A stretch of DNA of 64,000 nt from Acanthacorydalis orientalis (Eukaryota > Arthropoda > Insecta > Megaloptera > Corydalidae), in NCBI GenBank assembly GCA_034766995.1, contig CM068322.1:17585245-17649244 (forward strand). Direction: 5' to 3'. This document shows positions 24,820 through 40,443 of the stretch, in pieces. Below the pieces are notes generated by a model. The model did not search any database. It was not told the origin of the DNA and saw only the letters and a list, made by a program, of their open reading frames with translations. The position numbers were made by a program, and so were the translations under genes. Each line of letters begins with the position of its first letter. The first letter of the stretch is position 1.

Positions 24820-26111
24820 ATCTGTTATTCCATTCATGTTTATGTATAGCGGACAATCAAATCAAAATTTGTGGTCTCCACATTAATATTGTTATTAATT
24901 TTTATTTAACTATATAAATTATATCAGCCATGACAATACTTATAGTGTTAAACATTTCCATAGTATTGCATTTTAAATATACTCCGGAAAATTCAGTGAT
25001 CTTGAAAAGGCAATGGATATCCGCCATGCATAGTTTTAAGACTTATGTGTTTTAATATGTACAGTGAAGAAAGAAAATATTTACCAAATAAGTATAAGTA
25101 TAAATATTTCTACCTTTGGACAATTTTTTTTATATGTCTAGTAAAATCAATATTGTTTGGTGCTTATAATTTACTGTTGATTGAATCTCACAGTATGATA
25201 TAATTTATTGTTATTTTTTTATAAGTAAATATAAAGAATTTTAAAAATACTATTTTTCTTAAATTGCAGTTTTAATTAAATATATGTATTATTTATTTAA
25301 ATATGTTTTTTTATACTTACATTATAAACAGTCAGATAAATCAATTTAATTGTAAAGTTTCAAGAATATTTTAAAATTTATTTTACTAAATTTTAATGAT
25401 GTAAAAAATATAACGTATTAAAAACATATTCAAAAGCTATATTGTGTACTTTAAAGTTTTTTTTCATAACAGTCACCTATTCTGTTAATTACAAAAGAAT
25501 GATTATAAAAATCGCTTTTTTTTAGACAATATGTTCTCATTATTTAAAGAAATAAAATTATATTTTATTATTAATGTACACTTGTAGGGAATGTAAATTA
25601 AATTGTCCAATGTAAAAATAAGGCATTTGAGTAAAAAAATGCTAATTTAGACATCGTGAGCTTTAAAGTGTATGGAATGTTTTAGTGGTGCTGAAATATT
25701 TTAGTACATGTTAAATTATTCATATAGATGACAATTATTATCTAGAAACAGTTTTGTAGATATCACTGTAAATATATTTTGTAACTCAGATTATACTGCA
25801 GGTAGTTTTAATAATAAAATTTATACATAATAAGTAAGAAATATCCTACAAATCAATGAAAAAAGTGTGAGATATAGCTATGTATCTCTGAATCGTCAAT
25901 TATAACTATTGAATGTGAACTTATCTGGAATAATGTGCATTTCAATATATTTACATTCTTATTGTTTATGAGTATCTTTGTTCTCATTGTGTGTTGTAGA
26001 TTTTTTTCAATAGATGTATTTTCGCTAGTTTATTTATTAATTTATGTAATATAAACATTTTACAAACTTTATTTAATGTAATTGTTATACTGTTTGGTTT
26101 AAGATGAGAAT

Positions 26112-26122
26112 TTATATCTATA

Positions 26123-26180
<58 letters not shown>
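26112..26180. repeat. (TA)n microsatellite
   Basis: Preceded by ATATCTATATCTA and followed by GTATATGTAT. Confidence 0.95.
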
Positions 26181-26185
<5 letters not shown>

Positions 26186-27096
26186 GTATTTTGTTTGGGT
26201 AGTTTGTTAAAATATTTATATTATTAAAAATGTTGCAAAGATAATCAATTAAATTTGTTAAAAAAAATAATTGATTAATTCTTATGCTACATCACATTTT
26301 ATACTTTGTGAAAAGAATTTTTGTTTTTTTAACATGCTCAGTACATAAATTCATCGTTTTATTATATTTTTTTTTAACAAATTATAACTGCATCAGTAGA
26401 GAAAAGTGATTCAAAGTTGTTTATAAATGTATTTTTAGTCTAAAATGTATTTTTTTCATTGCAAAATAATTTTAATTCTATTTAAAAATGATATGTACTG
26501 CTCAATTTTACATTTTTATCTGATTTACATTATAAATGATACCAAGTAATTGTAATTGTTATTAAGTTATTTCTTGTGAATATTTTATTACTTTATATAA
26601 AGTTTCATTGTTTGCATTTTCGTCCTTTTGTAATTTGTTTTGGTTATAGATATTTATAAATTGGATAAAAACATACATCAAATAAATAGGATGTATGGTT
26701 TTTTTTTGTTTTATTTTATATTAATGAATTTTTGATACATAATTGTATATTCATATAATGAATGATTCAACAAAGTTTGAAGTGAGGATCAGTTAAAACA
26801 TGTAAATTTATCATGGAAAAATATAAAAAAATTGTGCAATATATGTAAAAATACCTAAACTTGTAAAATTAATGTGCTAAAATTGTATGTTAGTAATAAA
26901 TATGGAGTTGTATTACATAAGCATTTTATAGTATTTTTGTAGGATCTATTTATGGATGCTGTAGGAATATAAAGTATAATGAATATACATTCAAAATGAA
27001 ATATTAATATTTATGTTTGCTGTATATAAAAGACATTGGGGATTTTTTTTTATTTTGTTTTGAAAATTGATGTTTAATACACACAAGCACATAACA

Positions 27097-27098
<2 letters not shown>

Positions 27099-27167
<69 letters not shown>

Positions 27168-27187
27168 GTGTGTGTCTGTGTGTGTAT
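27099..27187. repeat. (TA)n-(TATG)n-(GT)n compound microsatellite
   Basis: About 57 bp of TA followed by GTATGTATGTATGTGTGTGT and TG units. Confidence 0.95.
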
Positions 27188-29733
27188 ACAGATAATTTTA
27201 AGTATGTGTCACAAATTTAAATAGTTTTATAGAAAGTAGAAAAATAAGGGAATATTAAATTTGTTCATTGGCGATGTACAAAAGTTATAGACTCTACAGG
27301 TGAAGGTAATGAAAGGAATCCAGTAGTAATTTATTTGATTTTTTGAACACTCTCTTAAAATTAATTAAATTTTAGAAAATTGTAATAATGGAATATTGGT
27401 ACTGTAAGAGTAAATATATGTGTGAAAAATGTTTAATTATAGTCCTAGATGAAGTTGCTTTTTGTTAACTCTTTATAAAATGATTGTTAATTTTCAATTT
27501 TTTTAATGTGAACATTTATACAGACAATTTTTACAAAAGAAAAAAATATAAATGTGTTTGTTAAAAATTTCAAGATTATTATTTTCATTAATTTACATTA
27601 TTCCTAAAGATGTTCAAAAAAAGTCACAATGAAGGAAGTTTATATAAAAAGTTTTTTAGTAATATAAACATACAAAAATCTATATATTACGAATAGATAT
27701 TGCATCGATTATATTTATGTGATAATAGGAAATATTCTCATGAAAGATTGTATTTTTGAAATAATAAATATTTATTGATATCAGTGTACAGGCACACAAA
27801 TTATTTTTTAAACAAAGTTAGTTATCCTCTGTATACTAAAAAAGATTCTATTTTATAAAACCTAAAGTACTGTCAATACAATATTTTTATCATATGAATA
27901 AAAAATATTATAAATATTATATTCAATGCAACATACAAGGATATTTTAAATATTATTTGTTTTTTTATTATTTTCGAGTATAGTAGTAATCATGTTCAGA
28001 AAATTATTTGAAAATAAATATTTATTACATTTTAAATGGTAATGATAAATTACCAATTTCAATTTTTCAAATTTTAATTCAATCTTTATAGAGAATATGC
28101 TATTTAAATTTGTGTTTATATGTGTATGTTCATATCATTGATGTGAAAATGTTTTGTAAAAGATTGTATATCAGTAAAAATTGTAAAATATTTCATTTTA
28201 TTGCTCAGTATAGTATAATTAAGAACTTGTTTTAAATTTTATGAATTTACAAATTATCAATAAATGAAATAACTGTGTAACAGTTATGTATATACTTATA
28301 TATATATACGTTTTGTGTATGTCAATGTAAAATTGATGTTATTGTATTTATTAAAACCTTAAAATCCCATTCGTACATAACATAGTCATACATTAATTCA
28401 CTTTCACATACTAGTCAAATGTTTATGTAATTTTTACCTTTTAGATAATTCACTTTTTCAGATTTAATTTTATTATATGTAAAATCAATGATGTATTTTA
28501 ATGGATGAAAAGGAATTTTTATTTTTTTTTCATGAAATTAATATTTTTTTATTACATTAAGTATTTTTATTTAAATATTTAAAGTAAATAACATCACTGT
28601 GAATAATAAAGGTAATTATATAATCTTACTCAGAAATATACTTTTATAAACTGTGTAATGTCGTTTTTACCAATGGTAGGCTATCTTGTATGTTTTCAAA
28701 TTATGTAATTGTCATACACTTGCTGTGCATGTATACATACAGAATAGTTTTATTTCAAACACATCTTATTCATACTCAGTTTATTGTGTACCACTAGTTT
28801 AGTGTATTTTAGGGAAGATAGAATTAAAATAGATACAAATTTGGAATTGATATGGAATAAAAATTTTAAGTTCTGTACAATAAAATATTAACATAAATAC
28901 TATAAAATCGGGTAAAATGCATAACTTTTTTAATGTAGTGAATTTAAAGAGTGAACAGTATTTTATAAATTAAATGTAAGTTTTTATACTATTTTTTTTA
29001 TTTTTGTGTTGCGATAATTTCACTTAAGTTTTTGTTGTATCCCATGGTTCTTAGATTATTATCATAGTTTCCATAAAAAATATCAATGAATAAATTTGAA
29101 ATACCACGAAAAATTATTTCGTTCTTATGAAGGTTATATTTTGTTGCGGTATTTCTGCGTTCGTTGCGCATTAATGGATTACACTACTTATCAAGTAATT
29201 TGGACATTAATTATTTTGAAGTGTTTTTTGGAATGTTTTTAAAATGTTTCTAAATAAAAAATATTCAAAATTATCGTTAGAACAATTTTAATTATTAATA
29301 ATTACAATATTAAATTAGGAATATTTAAAATAGTTCAATAACTCGTTCGCTTGCAATACATTTTTTTATATGAACAAAATTTTAAGTGATTTAAGTAATC
29401 TGCTCTAGAGATTAATCGTTTTATTATACGAAAAGTTTTTCTGGTTACAATTATTGTCTATTCTTTTATACGAATTAAATATTTTCTGTTTAAATAATTG
29501 CACGATTATACTACGTATTTCACAAAACAGTTATTAAGAGTAGGACAAAAATGAAAGTATGATATAATGCATAGTATTGATTTTTATAAGAATTTAATAT
29601 GTAAAAAAGTAAATGTTACATAAATATTCATTAAAGGACAATCATTTATTGTACAAATTTATACACATCTTACAAAATGGAAAATCATGGAAGAGACAAT
29701 TATTCAGCAGTGGATTAACAGAGGATTATGATG

Positions 29734-30360
<627 letters not shown>

Positions 30361-31167
30361 GGGTTGGTTGATAAGTGGTAGAAAAAGCAAGTTAACCACC
30401 GTTTGTTGGGAAAAGTCTATTTGAATTCTCAACATAGTCTTCATTGTGCTATACACTTGGTCCAGCAAGTCAGTAAATACGCATTGACGTGGCAATGATA
30501 CTTATTCGACAGAGTTTCTTTATACCAAGACAAATTTTCAAGTTTGGGAAAAGGAAGAATTCGCACGGAGCTAAATCTGGAGATTAGGGTGGATGAAGCA
30601 TTAATTCTAAGTCTGATTCGTGGAATTTTGCCATCGCGTCTGTTGATTTGTTGGACGGCGCATTGTCCTTGTAAAAGAAACTTTTGTGCGCCAATCTTGA
30701 CCGTTTTTTTAGCTTTTCATCCGAACGATCCAAATAATGTTGCATAATAGACTTTTGTTATCGTTTTTCCCTCCGTTAAGTAGTCAATCATAATAATTAC
30801 TTGGGAAACCCAAAAAATAGTGGTCATCATCTTCCCAGCCGACAAAATGATCTTCGCCTTCTTCAGCGCACTTTCACCAGTCATTGTCCACTGCTTTGAC
30901 TGCTGCTTGGACTTAAGTGTATAATGGTGGATACATGTTTCATCCACGGTGACTAATCGATGCAAAAACGCCTGCTTGTTTTTTTTTACATTTTTGTGAC
31001 ATTGCTACAATGTTCGTTTCAAACATCTGTAGAACGTGAAAAACACGTCGCTTCTGGATTGAAATTTCATTCATACTAATTTGAAAAATAATACTTGATA
31101 GCTGCGACGTTACCAAATATATGGTGGCGCCATAGCATAGAAATTTACCAAACGTATTAAACGACCC
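30361..31167 (-). pseudogene. Dead mariner transposon with transposase fragment
   Basis: About 807 bp inserted in a (TA)n tract. The ends begin GGGTTGGTTGATAAG (left) and, on the minus strand, GGGTCGTTTAATACG (right). The minus strand encodes the mariner phrases HRLVTVDETCIHHY, KQQSKQWTMTGE and KKAKIILSAGK. Next is FWVSQVIIMIDYLTEGKTIT, where the second catalytic Asp (normally FWD) is Val. After a frameshift comes YKDNAPSNKS with the third Asp intact, then HPP.SPDLAPCEFFLFPNLK. The N-terminal DNA-binding region is mostly missing and stops occur, so it is inactive. The family resembles irritans/mellifera-type mariners. Confidence 0.9.
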
Positions 31168-31169
31168 AC

Positions 31170-31170
<1 letters not shown>

Positions 31171-31238
<68 letters not shown>

Positions 31239-31260
31239 TATATATATATATATATACACA
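31171..31260. repeat. (TA)n tract, right of the mariner
   Basis: TA repeat with a CACACACA interruption. Together with 29735-30354 it shows that the mariner inserted into a TA microsatellite. Confidence 0.9.
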
Positions 31261-33185
31261 AACATTCATGCATACATACATATATACGCGCCTAATAAAG
31301 ATGTTTGTGTGTGTACATATACGTGTGACCACATGAACGTACCTACTCGTACTTCTCGTCCTTAGTTTGTTTTTGTGTATTATAAATCAATAGTGAAACG
31401 AAAAACGAATCGTGGAATGAAATAGACATGTTCGCTTTTCATAGACGAAGGTAATTTTGTTCTTATTAATATAATTATAATTTAAAGTTGACTTCATTTT
31501 AATTTAGACATTATATTGTACTAAATATAAATATATTTGTTATTTTTTTCTTACATTTATTAATTTATATAATTTGATGCTTTAAAATGTTCCTTCTTTT
31601 ACGTAATCGTTTAGATAACCTTTCTAATCTTTTCTTAACTTAAATGACCTAAAAATAAGTATTATCGAATATTGTGGATTGAAATAATATGCAATTATAA
31701 AATGAAATATTTATTTTACCATAAATATCATATTTTGTTGTATTCATATTCCAAATACATGGCGATGGCCAATGATCAGATATACAGTTTGAATTTTAGT
31801 TTGTACAATTCTTAAGTATATTGTTCCCAGTAGAACTATTATTGCTTTTACCATTTTTTTTTTTTTTGGAAAATTTATTTACAGAACACAATACATGAAA
31901 TTCTAATTGTATATAAATTGCAACAATGTAAATGATTTAATATTGCAAAAAGTATAAATAAAATTTATTATTTTGCAATAAACAGTAACAAGTAATCATC
32001 GTGGAAATAAAATTTAATTAATAAAAATTAGAAATGTATGTATTAAGTACGTAGTTTACTATACTCAGAAAATGTATGTATATACTTATAATAAGTAGAA
32101 TACACTTTTTTTAACATGACTAGGTTTTACAACCTGTAATTAATACTTACTCTTAATTAAATATCTTAACAACTATTACATGAGAATGAACATTATAAAT
32201 AATATAAAAATGTTCTCTTTCTAAAAATATAAATTAGTAATAAGGAGGATCGTGTTTATTTGATTTAAAATCCTCAATGACATAAATATACATTGTATAT
32301 AAAAGACCCGTTTCCTAAAAACAAATTAATTATTTTCGAGTATTCTGAAGAAATTAATTTCATATTTTCTATTGTTTAAGACATAATTTAGTTTTTGAAT
32401 TGCTAAATATGATATTGAAATAGTTTTGAGAGATGAATTATAGTTAATATCGGAAAAAGAAAAGAAGTGTAAACTGTTTCACGTTTTAATTTTTTATTTT
32501 AATTTTAATTAAAATAACCTTAAAAATATCAATTTAGAAAACCATTAATTATTTTTTCATATATTAAACATTAGCTAGAAGTTTTTTTCAGTCTCATGTC
32601 GAAATATTTAAGTTTTTATTTCAGCATGTATTTGTGCAAATTTTAATAGTTGTTCCATAACCGCAATATTATCCATTATTGATCAATCCATATGAGTTAA
32701 TTGATTTAAGTATGACGTAAAATGACTTAGTAAACGTAATAGGCTGACTAACAGGTATTTTTTCTTTTTAATTTTTAAGTAATGCATTCGGTCTAATTTG
32801 AATTATTATCTAAAACAATGAAATTTATTTATATGCTTATAAATTACCCTATTTCAATAAAATTGAAATAGTTAGTTAGTCTTATAATTCATTTGAAGAG
32901 ATCAAATGAATCAAGATTTATATATGATCAATGTAAAGGTACTGAAATCTTTCAAGGTACTCTAAAACAGAATTATAAATGAGTTATTTAAAGCCATAAT
33001 TAAGAAATTGTGAAATGGCAGATGCTTTGGCAAAGGAACGTGTACTTTATAAGATATAATTGTTCATATCTATTTGTTTACACGTTATATATTTCGACAA
33101 AATAAATTTGAGTATTCTGTGAAAATATGTCAACTATGCACGACAACATGCTAATATTTATACGTCTAAAATTTCAAGAAAGAAA
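31261..33185. other. Intergenic spacer between the convergent elongase genes
   Basis: No exon or repeat family is recognised. The part nearest 33185 should include gene B's 3' UTR on the minus strand. Confidence 0.5.
32824..32829 (-). promoter_or_regulatory. Candidate poly(A) signal of gene B
   Basis: TTTATT on the plus strand is AATAAA on the gene B strand, about 360 nt after the stop. Such hexamers are common by chance here. Confidence 0.25.
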
Positions 33186-33413
33186 CTATTCTTGTTTAAT
33201 CATTGGTTTTGTATCTTTGTCATTATTATTGTTGTTATTGTTATTGATAGCTTTGTTTGTTTTAACTGGTGCATATGTTCTAATATAAAAGTGTGAAAAT
33301 AGACCGAAGAATATAGCTGAATGTAGTAACAGAAGTGCGCCGATCATTTTTGGATATCCACATTCTGTGTAGAGTACTTGTGCAGAATGGAAGAATACGA
33401 GGAAGAATTGTAA
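33186..33413 (-). CDS. Gene B exon 6 (last coding)
   Basis: Acceptor TGTTTCAG, stop TAG at 33188-33186. It encodes residues 212-286. [12 protein letters not shown] completes TxxQxxQ, then come [11 protein letters not shown], the final membrane spans and the poly-Asn tail. Confidence 0.92.
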   Translation of the reverse strand, partial: LQFFLVFFHSAQVLYTECGYPKMIGALLLLHSAIFFGLFSHFYIRTYAPVKTNKAINNNNNNNNDKDTKPMIKQE

Positions 33414-33783
33414 CTGAAACAATAGAGAAATGTTTAATAAAATTATAATTTTTAAATAATTAGTTATTAAATGTATATATATATATATATATTTATATTG
33501 TAACGACACACTTATTTTTTGCAATTTTATGAATATCAAATTTTCATATAGAACGTCATATACTTTTAAATGAAATAGTTGAAAAATATCTTACCAATTG
33601 AACTGTAGTGAGATGTCTTTTCCACCAAAGATATTTATGGTATTGAGGACCCATAGCAGCGACCATATAATAGAAATACATGACGACGTGAACGATATTG
33701 TTGAGAAGATTTGAGAAAGTTCCATGTCCCCCTTGAATAATATAAATAATTTATAATTATTCTATATATACATATATATATAT

Positions 33784-33818
<35 letters not shown>

Positions 33819-36800
33819 CAAATATATATATATATAAGTACATATATATACACACACACACATATATATATATATACATGTTAATTTTTATTGTTTTTTA
33901 TAGGAATTTCTATATTAATTTTGTTTTAAAATTAAGTTTTGGGTATGAAATAAAATCTTTTATTTTTTAAAACATAAATTAAGAAACGAATTATGCACGT
34001 GAATGTAAAAATATATTCAGAAAAATTTTAATATTAACTATTTATTTTTTGGAGACTAAAATATTCAGTAATTAATATTTATATAAATTTTTTATAATTT
34101 AGATGTTAAATATACAGAAAAAAATTGATTGAAATATATAAATTTTATTAAAAAAGTGCATCAACAATGAAATTATCACTAACTTTAAAATATTTAAACT
34201 AAAATTGTAATAATCCTTTTCTAAAAAATTATTATTCTTTGAAAAGTAAGTGATGAAAACATTTATTCTATAAACGGTGAATGTTTAATAAATATTTTAT
34301 AATGTCAATAAGTCGATTTGTTACCTTCTTTTTGATCTCGATTGTTTTTTTTAAATTAAATAATAAGTTATTTGCATTGTCAAGTATTTACCTGCAACGA
34401 ATTTTACACATATCCACGTTTCTAATGGTGTTAGACTGTGATGGTAAAGATGTAAATAGGTAATTTGACTATCTTTCTTTCTTAAAACGAAAAATATTGT
34501 GTCTGCGAATTCTGTCAGTTTCGAAATATAGTACCACCAGCACAGATGTAACATCTATAGGAGAAGAAATCGGTATTAATGTATATTTGTTTCACGACAC
34601 CAAATCGAAAAAATGATGTCTAATCATTATATATTTTATAGGAAAATATAATCAAAAATTGCATGACGATTTATTGGCTATTTTATTTACTATTGTTCAT
34701 TTATTTATTTGTTTTTAAAAAATGGCATTTAAAATGTAGATAGTTCTGTTTTATTTGTTTAACCATGTTTAAATTAAATGCGTCTATAAATTAAGTTCAG
34801 TTAGGTTGTATATTTAAAAAAAATGAAAGATTTCTTTATAGCCACAAGTTTGCACATACTTTGAGCTACTTCACAACAAATCCGCTCTCTGAGTTGAGAC
34901 ATTTATTGTATCAATGAGCAAGTTTTGTTGAAAAAGTGTATCGCCAACGTTTTGACCTAGTCTTACACGCCTGTCTTGATTTTATGTTGAATCGCTCTGT
35001 CACTAAAAATATTTTCAAGTCAAGAAAGAGAGGAAAAGTATTGAGAAAAAGAACGAGAATATTGTAAGGATGTTTTCATTGAAATTATTAGAGTAGTTGG
35101 TGTGTTTGAATAACAATGTGTGGTAGTGCATTGTCACGAGCTAAAACAATTTCAGAGCTGAGTAGGTTTCATCTTTTGTTTCGATACTTTCACTGTGACT
35201 ACTTAAAGTTTCATAGTAATTGCATCAACGATACATTTTCGAGGTTTTAAATTTAAGGCAGTCAAAAATGTGATCATCACTCATATTTTACATTGGAAAG
35301 GGTTTTCAATCTTTTGATGTATTTTACATAAAGACAAATTTTAAATAAATAACGAGAATCAAAAGGGTGTCTGACACATTTGGTTTCCGTTTGATGTCCT
35401 ATTTATCAGTTCAAAATCTCACAACAAATCCAGTTGTAATACTCTCCATACAATCCTAATTTATTCATTTTTTTTCTTATTTTTGTCCTAGAGAATGTTT
35501 CATTGATAAAACAGTAGTTTACAGAAAGAAAGGAATGAAGATAGTCGTATAAGATTGTGTTAAATCGCTGGTGATATATTTCTTTAACGAAAGGATATAC
35601 AAACGTGTGCACCAATAAAAAAAAATGCTTAAAGAGAAAAATGTATATGAAAATAATTTAAAGTATATGTAAACTTCTTTTTCAAAATTTACAGTCTAAA
35701 AAATTAAGGTACTTTATGGGTGTACCTCATTTTATATAAAAATACAAATTAATTGATTTTTTTTTTATTTTGATACAATAGCCTTACACAATTTTTTATA
35801 ACTTGTATATTATTTCTTACAAATCTTCTCATATATAATAATTCAACCTAGATTTCTAATTATATACAAATTTAAATAATTTTCATAGAGAGTTTTGTAA
35901 TAATTATTTTATAAATTATTATTCTCATCAGAATATTTTTAAAACATACAAAACAATTAAAATTTTACATAAACATAAGGAAGAAATATGTGACTTTTTT
36001 TGTTTAATGAAATGATTTAATTTATTCATCTGGCCTGAATAGGAAATAATAAAGTTATAAGAAATATATTACATTTATTAATACTAATTGTCATATAGTA
36101 TATAATGAAATTATTTTATATAATTGTATTGGAAGATCAATCACAATTAGAACTTTGAGAAGATGTCACTCGTATAGTGATTTGATTATATTTAAATTGA
36201 CTTCTGCCTCGCAAAAAAGGTATTATATCATGCAAATAAAATATGATTAATAAATATTATTTCCTTATAAGATTTTCTTATAAAATGGAAAAAGATATAC
36301 ATGTAATCAAGTTATTCTAGTCAATTTATTTATTGTCAGTTAATTTTTTTTTGTGACGTAAATGTGACATGAAAAATATTTCATATTCATTTCTAACTAA
36401 AAAAATATAGAAAAGATTCTAGAGAAATGATTACTTTCTAGTGATATTTAAATATATTAATTATAGTTACCTGGGAGAATGTACATTTTAATTAGATTAG
36501 ATAGTATCAGGATACAGAAAAATATAAAAAAATTTTTTTATGTATTGATATAAGGTTTGAGTATGATGCTATTGCCATCGAAAGGTTCATGAATAAGAAT
36601 CAAAATGATCAATAATATAGTATTGAATTAATCAAAAAAATATTTGTGCTTTTAAGAAAGTAAAAAAAATATTTGTGAAAGTTAATGCTTCATTTAAATC
36701 AGTGAATAAATGCTTTTACAGAAAAAAATATACATTTGCCTTTTTATAGAAAAAGTCACATATCGGAGTATTTTGTTACCGAAGTAAAGAACTTCAATGT

Positions 36801-39800
36801 GGAAAATCATTTTCATTTTAATTGTGCATATTTTTATGAAAGTAAATATTTTTGCTAAAATGGTAAATTATAGTCAGTTTAGACTTTTAGGTTAACTATC
36901 TTGGTTAAATGTTAAGTATTTTTTTTTATAATTTTTGTTTTGCATATATAGGTGAAAGATGATTTATATATTTTTAAATAAATAATTTCTAAACAATTTT
37001 AATAAACATTTTGATGTTTTTTGAAGGTATTAGTCATAGTTATTTTAATAATATAGTAATAAATTTTCCACGAATTTACTTTTTGTTTCATTCATCTCTT
37101 CAAGATTAATATCATTTCAGATTTTTTTTATTTATTGGTCAGATGTTTGACAAGTTTGACTTTGTATTAAACCTCTTAATCATTCTTAAAATCAACAAAC
37201 TGGTCATCTAACAACTTCGTAAAAGACTTACTCTTAATGCCTGTTGGTTCTGCGAGTAGTCAACTGGTTGGCATCTGTAACTGTAGTCTAATAACCATCC
37301 GCTCATTAAATGCTGAAATTAAAAAAAACAATATTTTAAAGATATATTCGTGTATACTTTTATTTTATATAAATGAACGATTTTGTAAATGTCATGGTTC
37401 GTTTCGTTCAGGTTCCCTTGACCTGACTTCTTGTAAAAATTATCGAAAATAAACATTGCATACACATATTCTTCAATAAACGTATTCTGCTTGAACTGCA
37501 AGTTTCAATTAGGTAACCGTTACTTTAGTTTTGTCATTTTTCATACACTAACCTTTCATATACATGCAATAATAAATTGATCACATGTTAAGGTAATGTG
37601 TATATATATATACACATATAAATATAAATATGTATATAATATATATATATAATTATGTATATATATAATATATATATATATAAATATGTATGTATGTATA
37701 TAATATATATATATATAATAGTTAGTATGTGTGTGTTCATATTAAAATGACATTTTCGTTTATTTGTAATATGGAAATAATAGTTTAAATAAATCACACA
37801 TATCTTTTTAATTTGTAAGCGGAAATTTGAAACTGTCATATTATTATTTGTAGATTATTTCAGTTACAAATAAAAATTGTTTAATATGAGGTAAATATTC
37901 TGAATATTTTATTATATTATATAATATGTACTTATATAATAAATATGTACTTATATAACTTAGGATTTGTGCCAAAACTTTGTATTATTTCAAAAACTTC
38001 CTCGTTTAAGTTCATTTCATTTATATATTTTATTTCAGTTTTAAGTAGTTTTTATATTTTGCCAAAATCTAAAATTAATCTATTATAAATATTTATTTAT
38101 AAAGTGCCGGGTTTACAAATTGATATTGAAATGTATAAGCCAAAAATTAAATATTATATATAATTGATACATATAATTTTTCTTTGATATTCATACTATT
38201 TAAAGATTCATTTTATTTTTATATTCTTTTGGAGCTTTTTAGCTACTCTATGGAAATAAAAATTGTAATTTTGAATTTGTATAAGGAAAAATGGTACATA
38301 ATGGCAGAAATCTGGAAAATTTAGATCTTAAGAGGGTAAAATTAGATTCAATTATATATGTATATGTGTGTTGTGTGTGTTAAAGTTGGTAGGAAAATAA
38401 TTGCGGTTTTTGTTGTCTGAATTCTAACCTTAATTTTTTCCAATTATTGTCTCTTCATCGTGTTCATATTAATATTATTTTAAAGTTCATTTTTCGATCT
38501 GTATTTTGGTAACATCGACTTTGTTTTTATTATTAACTTTGTTTCAAATTGGGTTCTTATATTAAAGATGGAAAAAGGCAAATAATAGCAATTTTTTTTG
38601 TATGAATTTAAAACGGGTAATAAAACAGCAGAAATTGCTGATAAACTAACCGATACTTTTGGTGTGGGTACTGTTAAGGAACATATGGCGGTTCCAAAAA
38701 TCTTGTGCAGGGGACGAGAGCTTTCAAGATGAAGAAGGTCATTGGCGTCATTTTTCATTTCATAAGGACCAACTGAAGGTGTTAGTTGAATTAGAACCAC
38801 GAATAACAATTCGAGAGCTTGCACAAAAGCACAATTTTCTTCTCGAAATAGAAACTTGAGGTGGTTGTAGATGAAATAATTTATTCAAATGTCTAAATGT
38901 ATGATAGTATACACATTATTCATCTAAAATTGTTCAAATATCGAACTAAGGAGGTTCAGATATCTTAAATGGTACGAGATTGTGTCATTAAAACATATTT
39001 CAGGTTTATATTTTTTTTACACATTATTATGTAAAAATTGATAAAAATAATACTTTTGCATTGAGAATTCCACTGTATCAATCACTTATCTACATTTTTG
39101 TGGTATTATATATTTGTATAGATTATATTTTATGGAATATAGACTGAAATTTATTTTTTTTCTTAAAAGGACAACATTTAAGAGGTTTCATATTATAAAC
39201 AGGATGTAATAATACATTTTTTTATTTTCTAATTGTATCTTTGAAATGAAGTCTGAAGCAGCTTTTAATTTTTTGTTTTTGTATTTATTGCACATATTTC
39301 GTACATCAAAAAATGAAAGTAAGTTAAAAAAAAAAACACTACTTATGAACAGTATAATATATTTTCATATGTTAATGTTTTATCTTCATATTTTATTTCT
39401 TGAAACATTTAAAAATAGAGCACATGTATTAAAATTTATTTTTAAATTAAGCATTCAAGTATTCTGTGAAATATTCGTATTATTCGTTATTATGAAATAA
39501 AATTGCATTAGAAATTCTATTATACAAAAGAATGCATCGTATTATTTATTAAAATAGCTATTGTTGGATAATCGATTGCATATTTGAAATTCTCTTCAAT
39601 GTACTTCAAATTTTGTTTAAATTTTAATTATCTTTATAACCTTCTATTGAATACATAAATTAATGTATTAAATGTGAAGAATATATTTCTTATATATGAA
39701 ATAGATCTATTGTTAATTTCGACAACTGGTATGCTATACATTTTTATTCCCATCCATGATAAGTAACAATGGTAATTACAATAATAAAACATGTAAACTG

Positions 39801-40401
39801 TGTTGACTATTTTGTGATATATATTTGCGACATTTTTTTAAAAGTGCAATTAATTTTTTTATTGAAGTGTTAGTTATTTTTTTTAAAGCAATAATAATTA
39901 ACATATTAAAAATATATAAGTAAACATTACCTCCCAAAACATAACAAGACTGAATATAACTTGAAAACCATTATATGCGATTAGAATTCCACGTAGTTTA
40001 AATGGTTTCCTATTGGCCATTATTCTTGGACCAAGGAAAAGAACAAAGTATAAATATATTACAACCATTGTGAATGTTGGTATTGGGCTGTCCATTAACG
40101 GCCAGTCGGATACTCTTGGATCTGTAACAAAAATACAATATTTAAGTTTTTCATAATTAATCAAAATTAACAAAATATTTAACTTTCAATCTAAAAAAAA
40201 AAATATTTTTCGAATATCTAACTAGAATTGAATTTATTTTCTTAAATATCTTACAAGATATGTTATTATTTATTATAATAAAATAATTGTCTCGTATTTA
40301 AAAAATAATAATTATTTAATTTTTATGAACTAATAACAATATCTATTTCATATAAATGTTCATTGAACGTATTGTCTCATATTTGTATATTTCGTCATTT
40401 G

Positions 40402-40443
<42 letters not shown>

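Noticed and set aside
36460..36490. Minus-strand TTCTCCCAG|GTAACT in gene B intron 3, resembling a recursive splice site
   Set aside because: The intron is only 2.7 kb and the motif is a poor match. Not reported as a feature.
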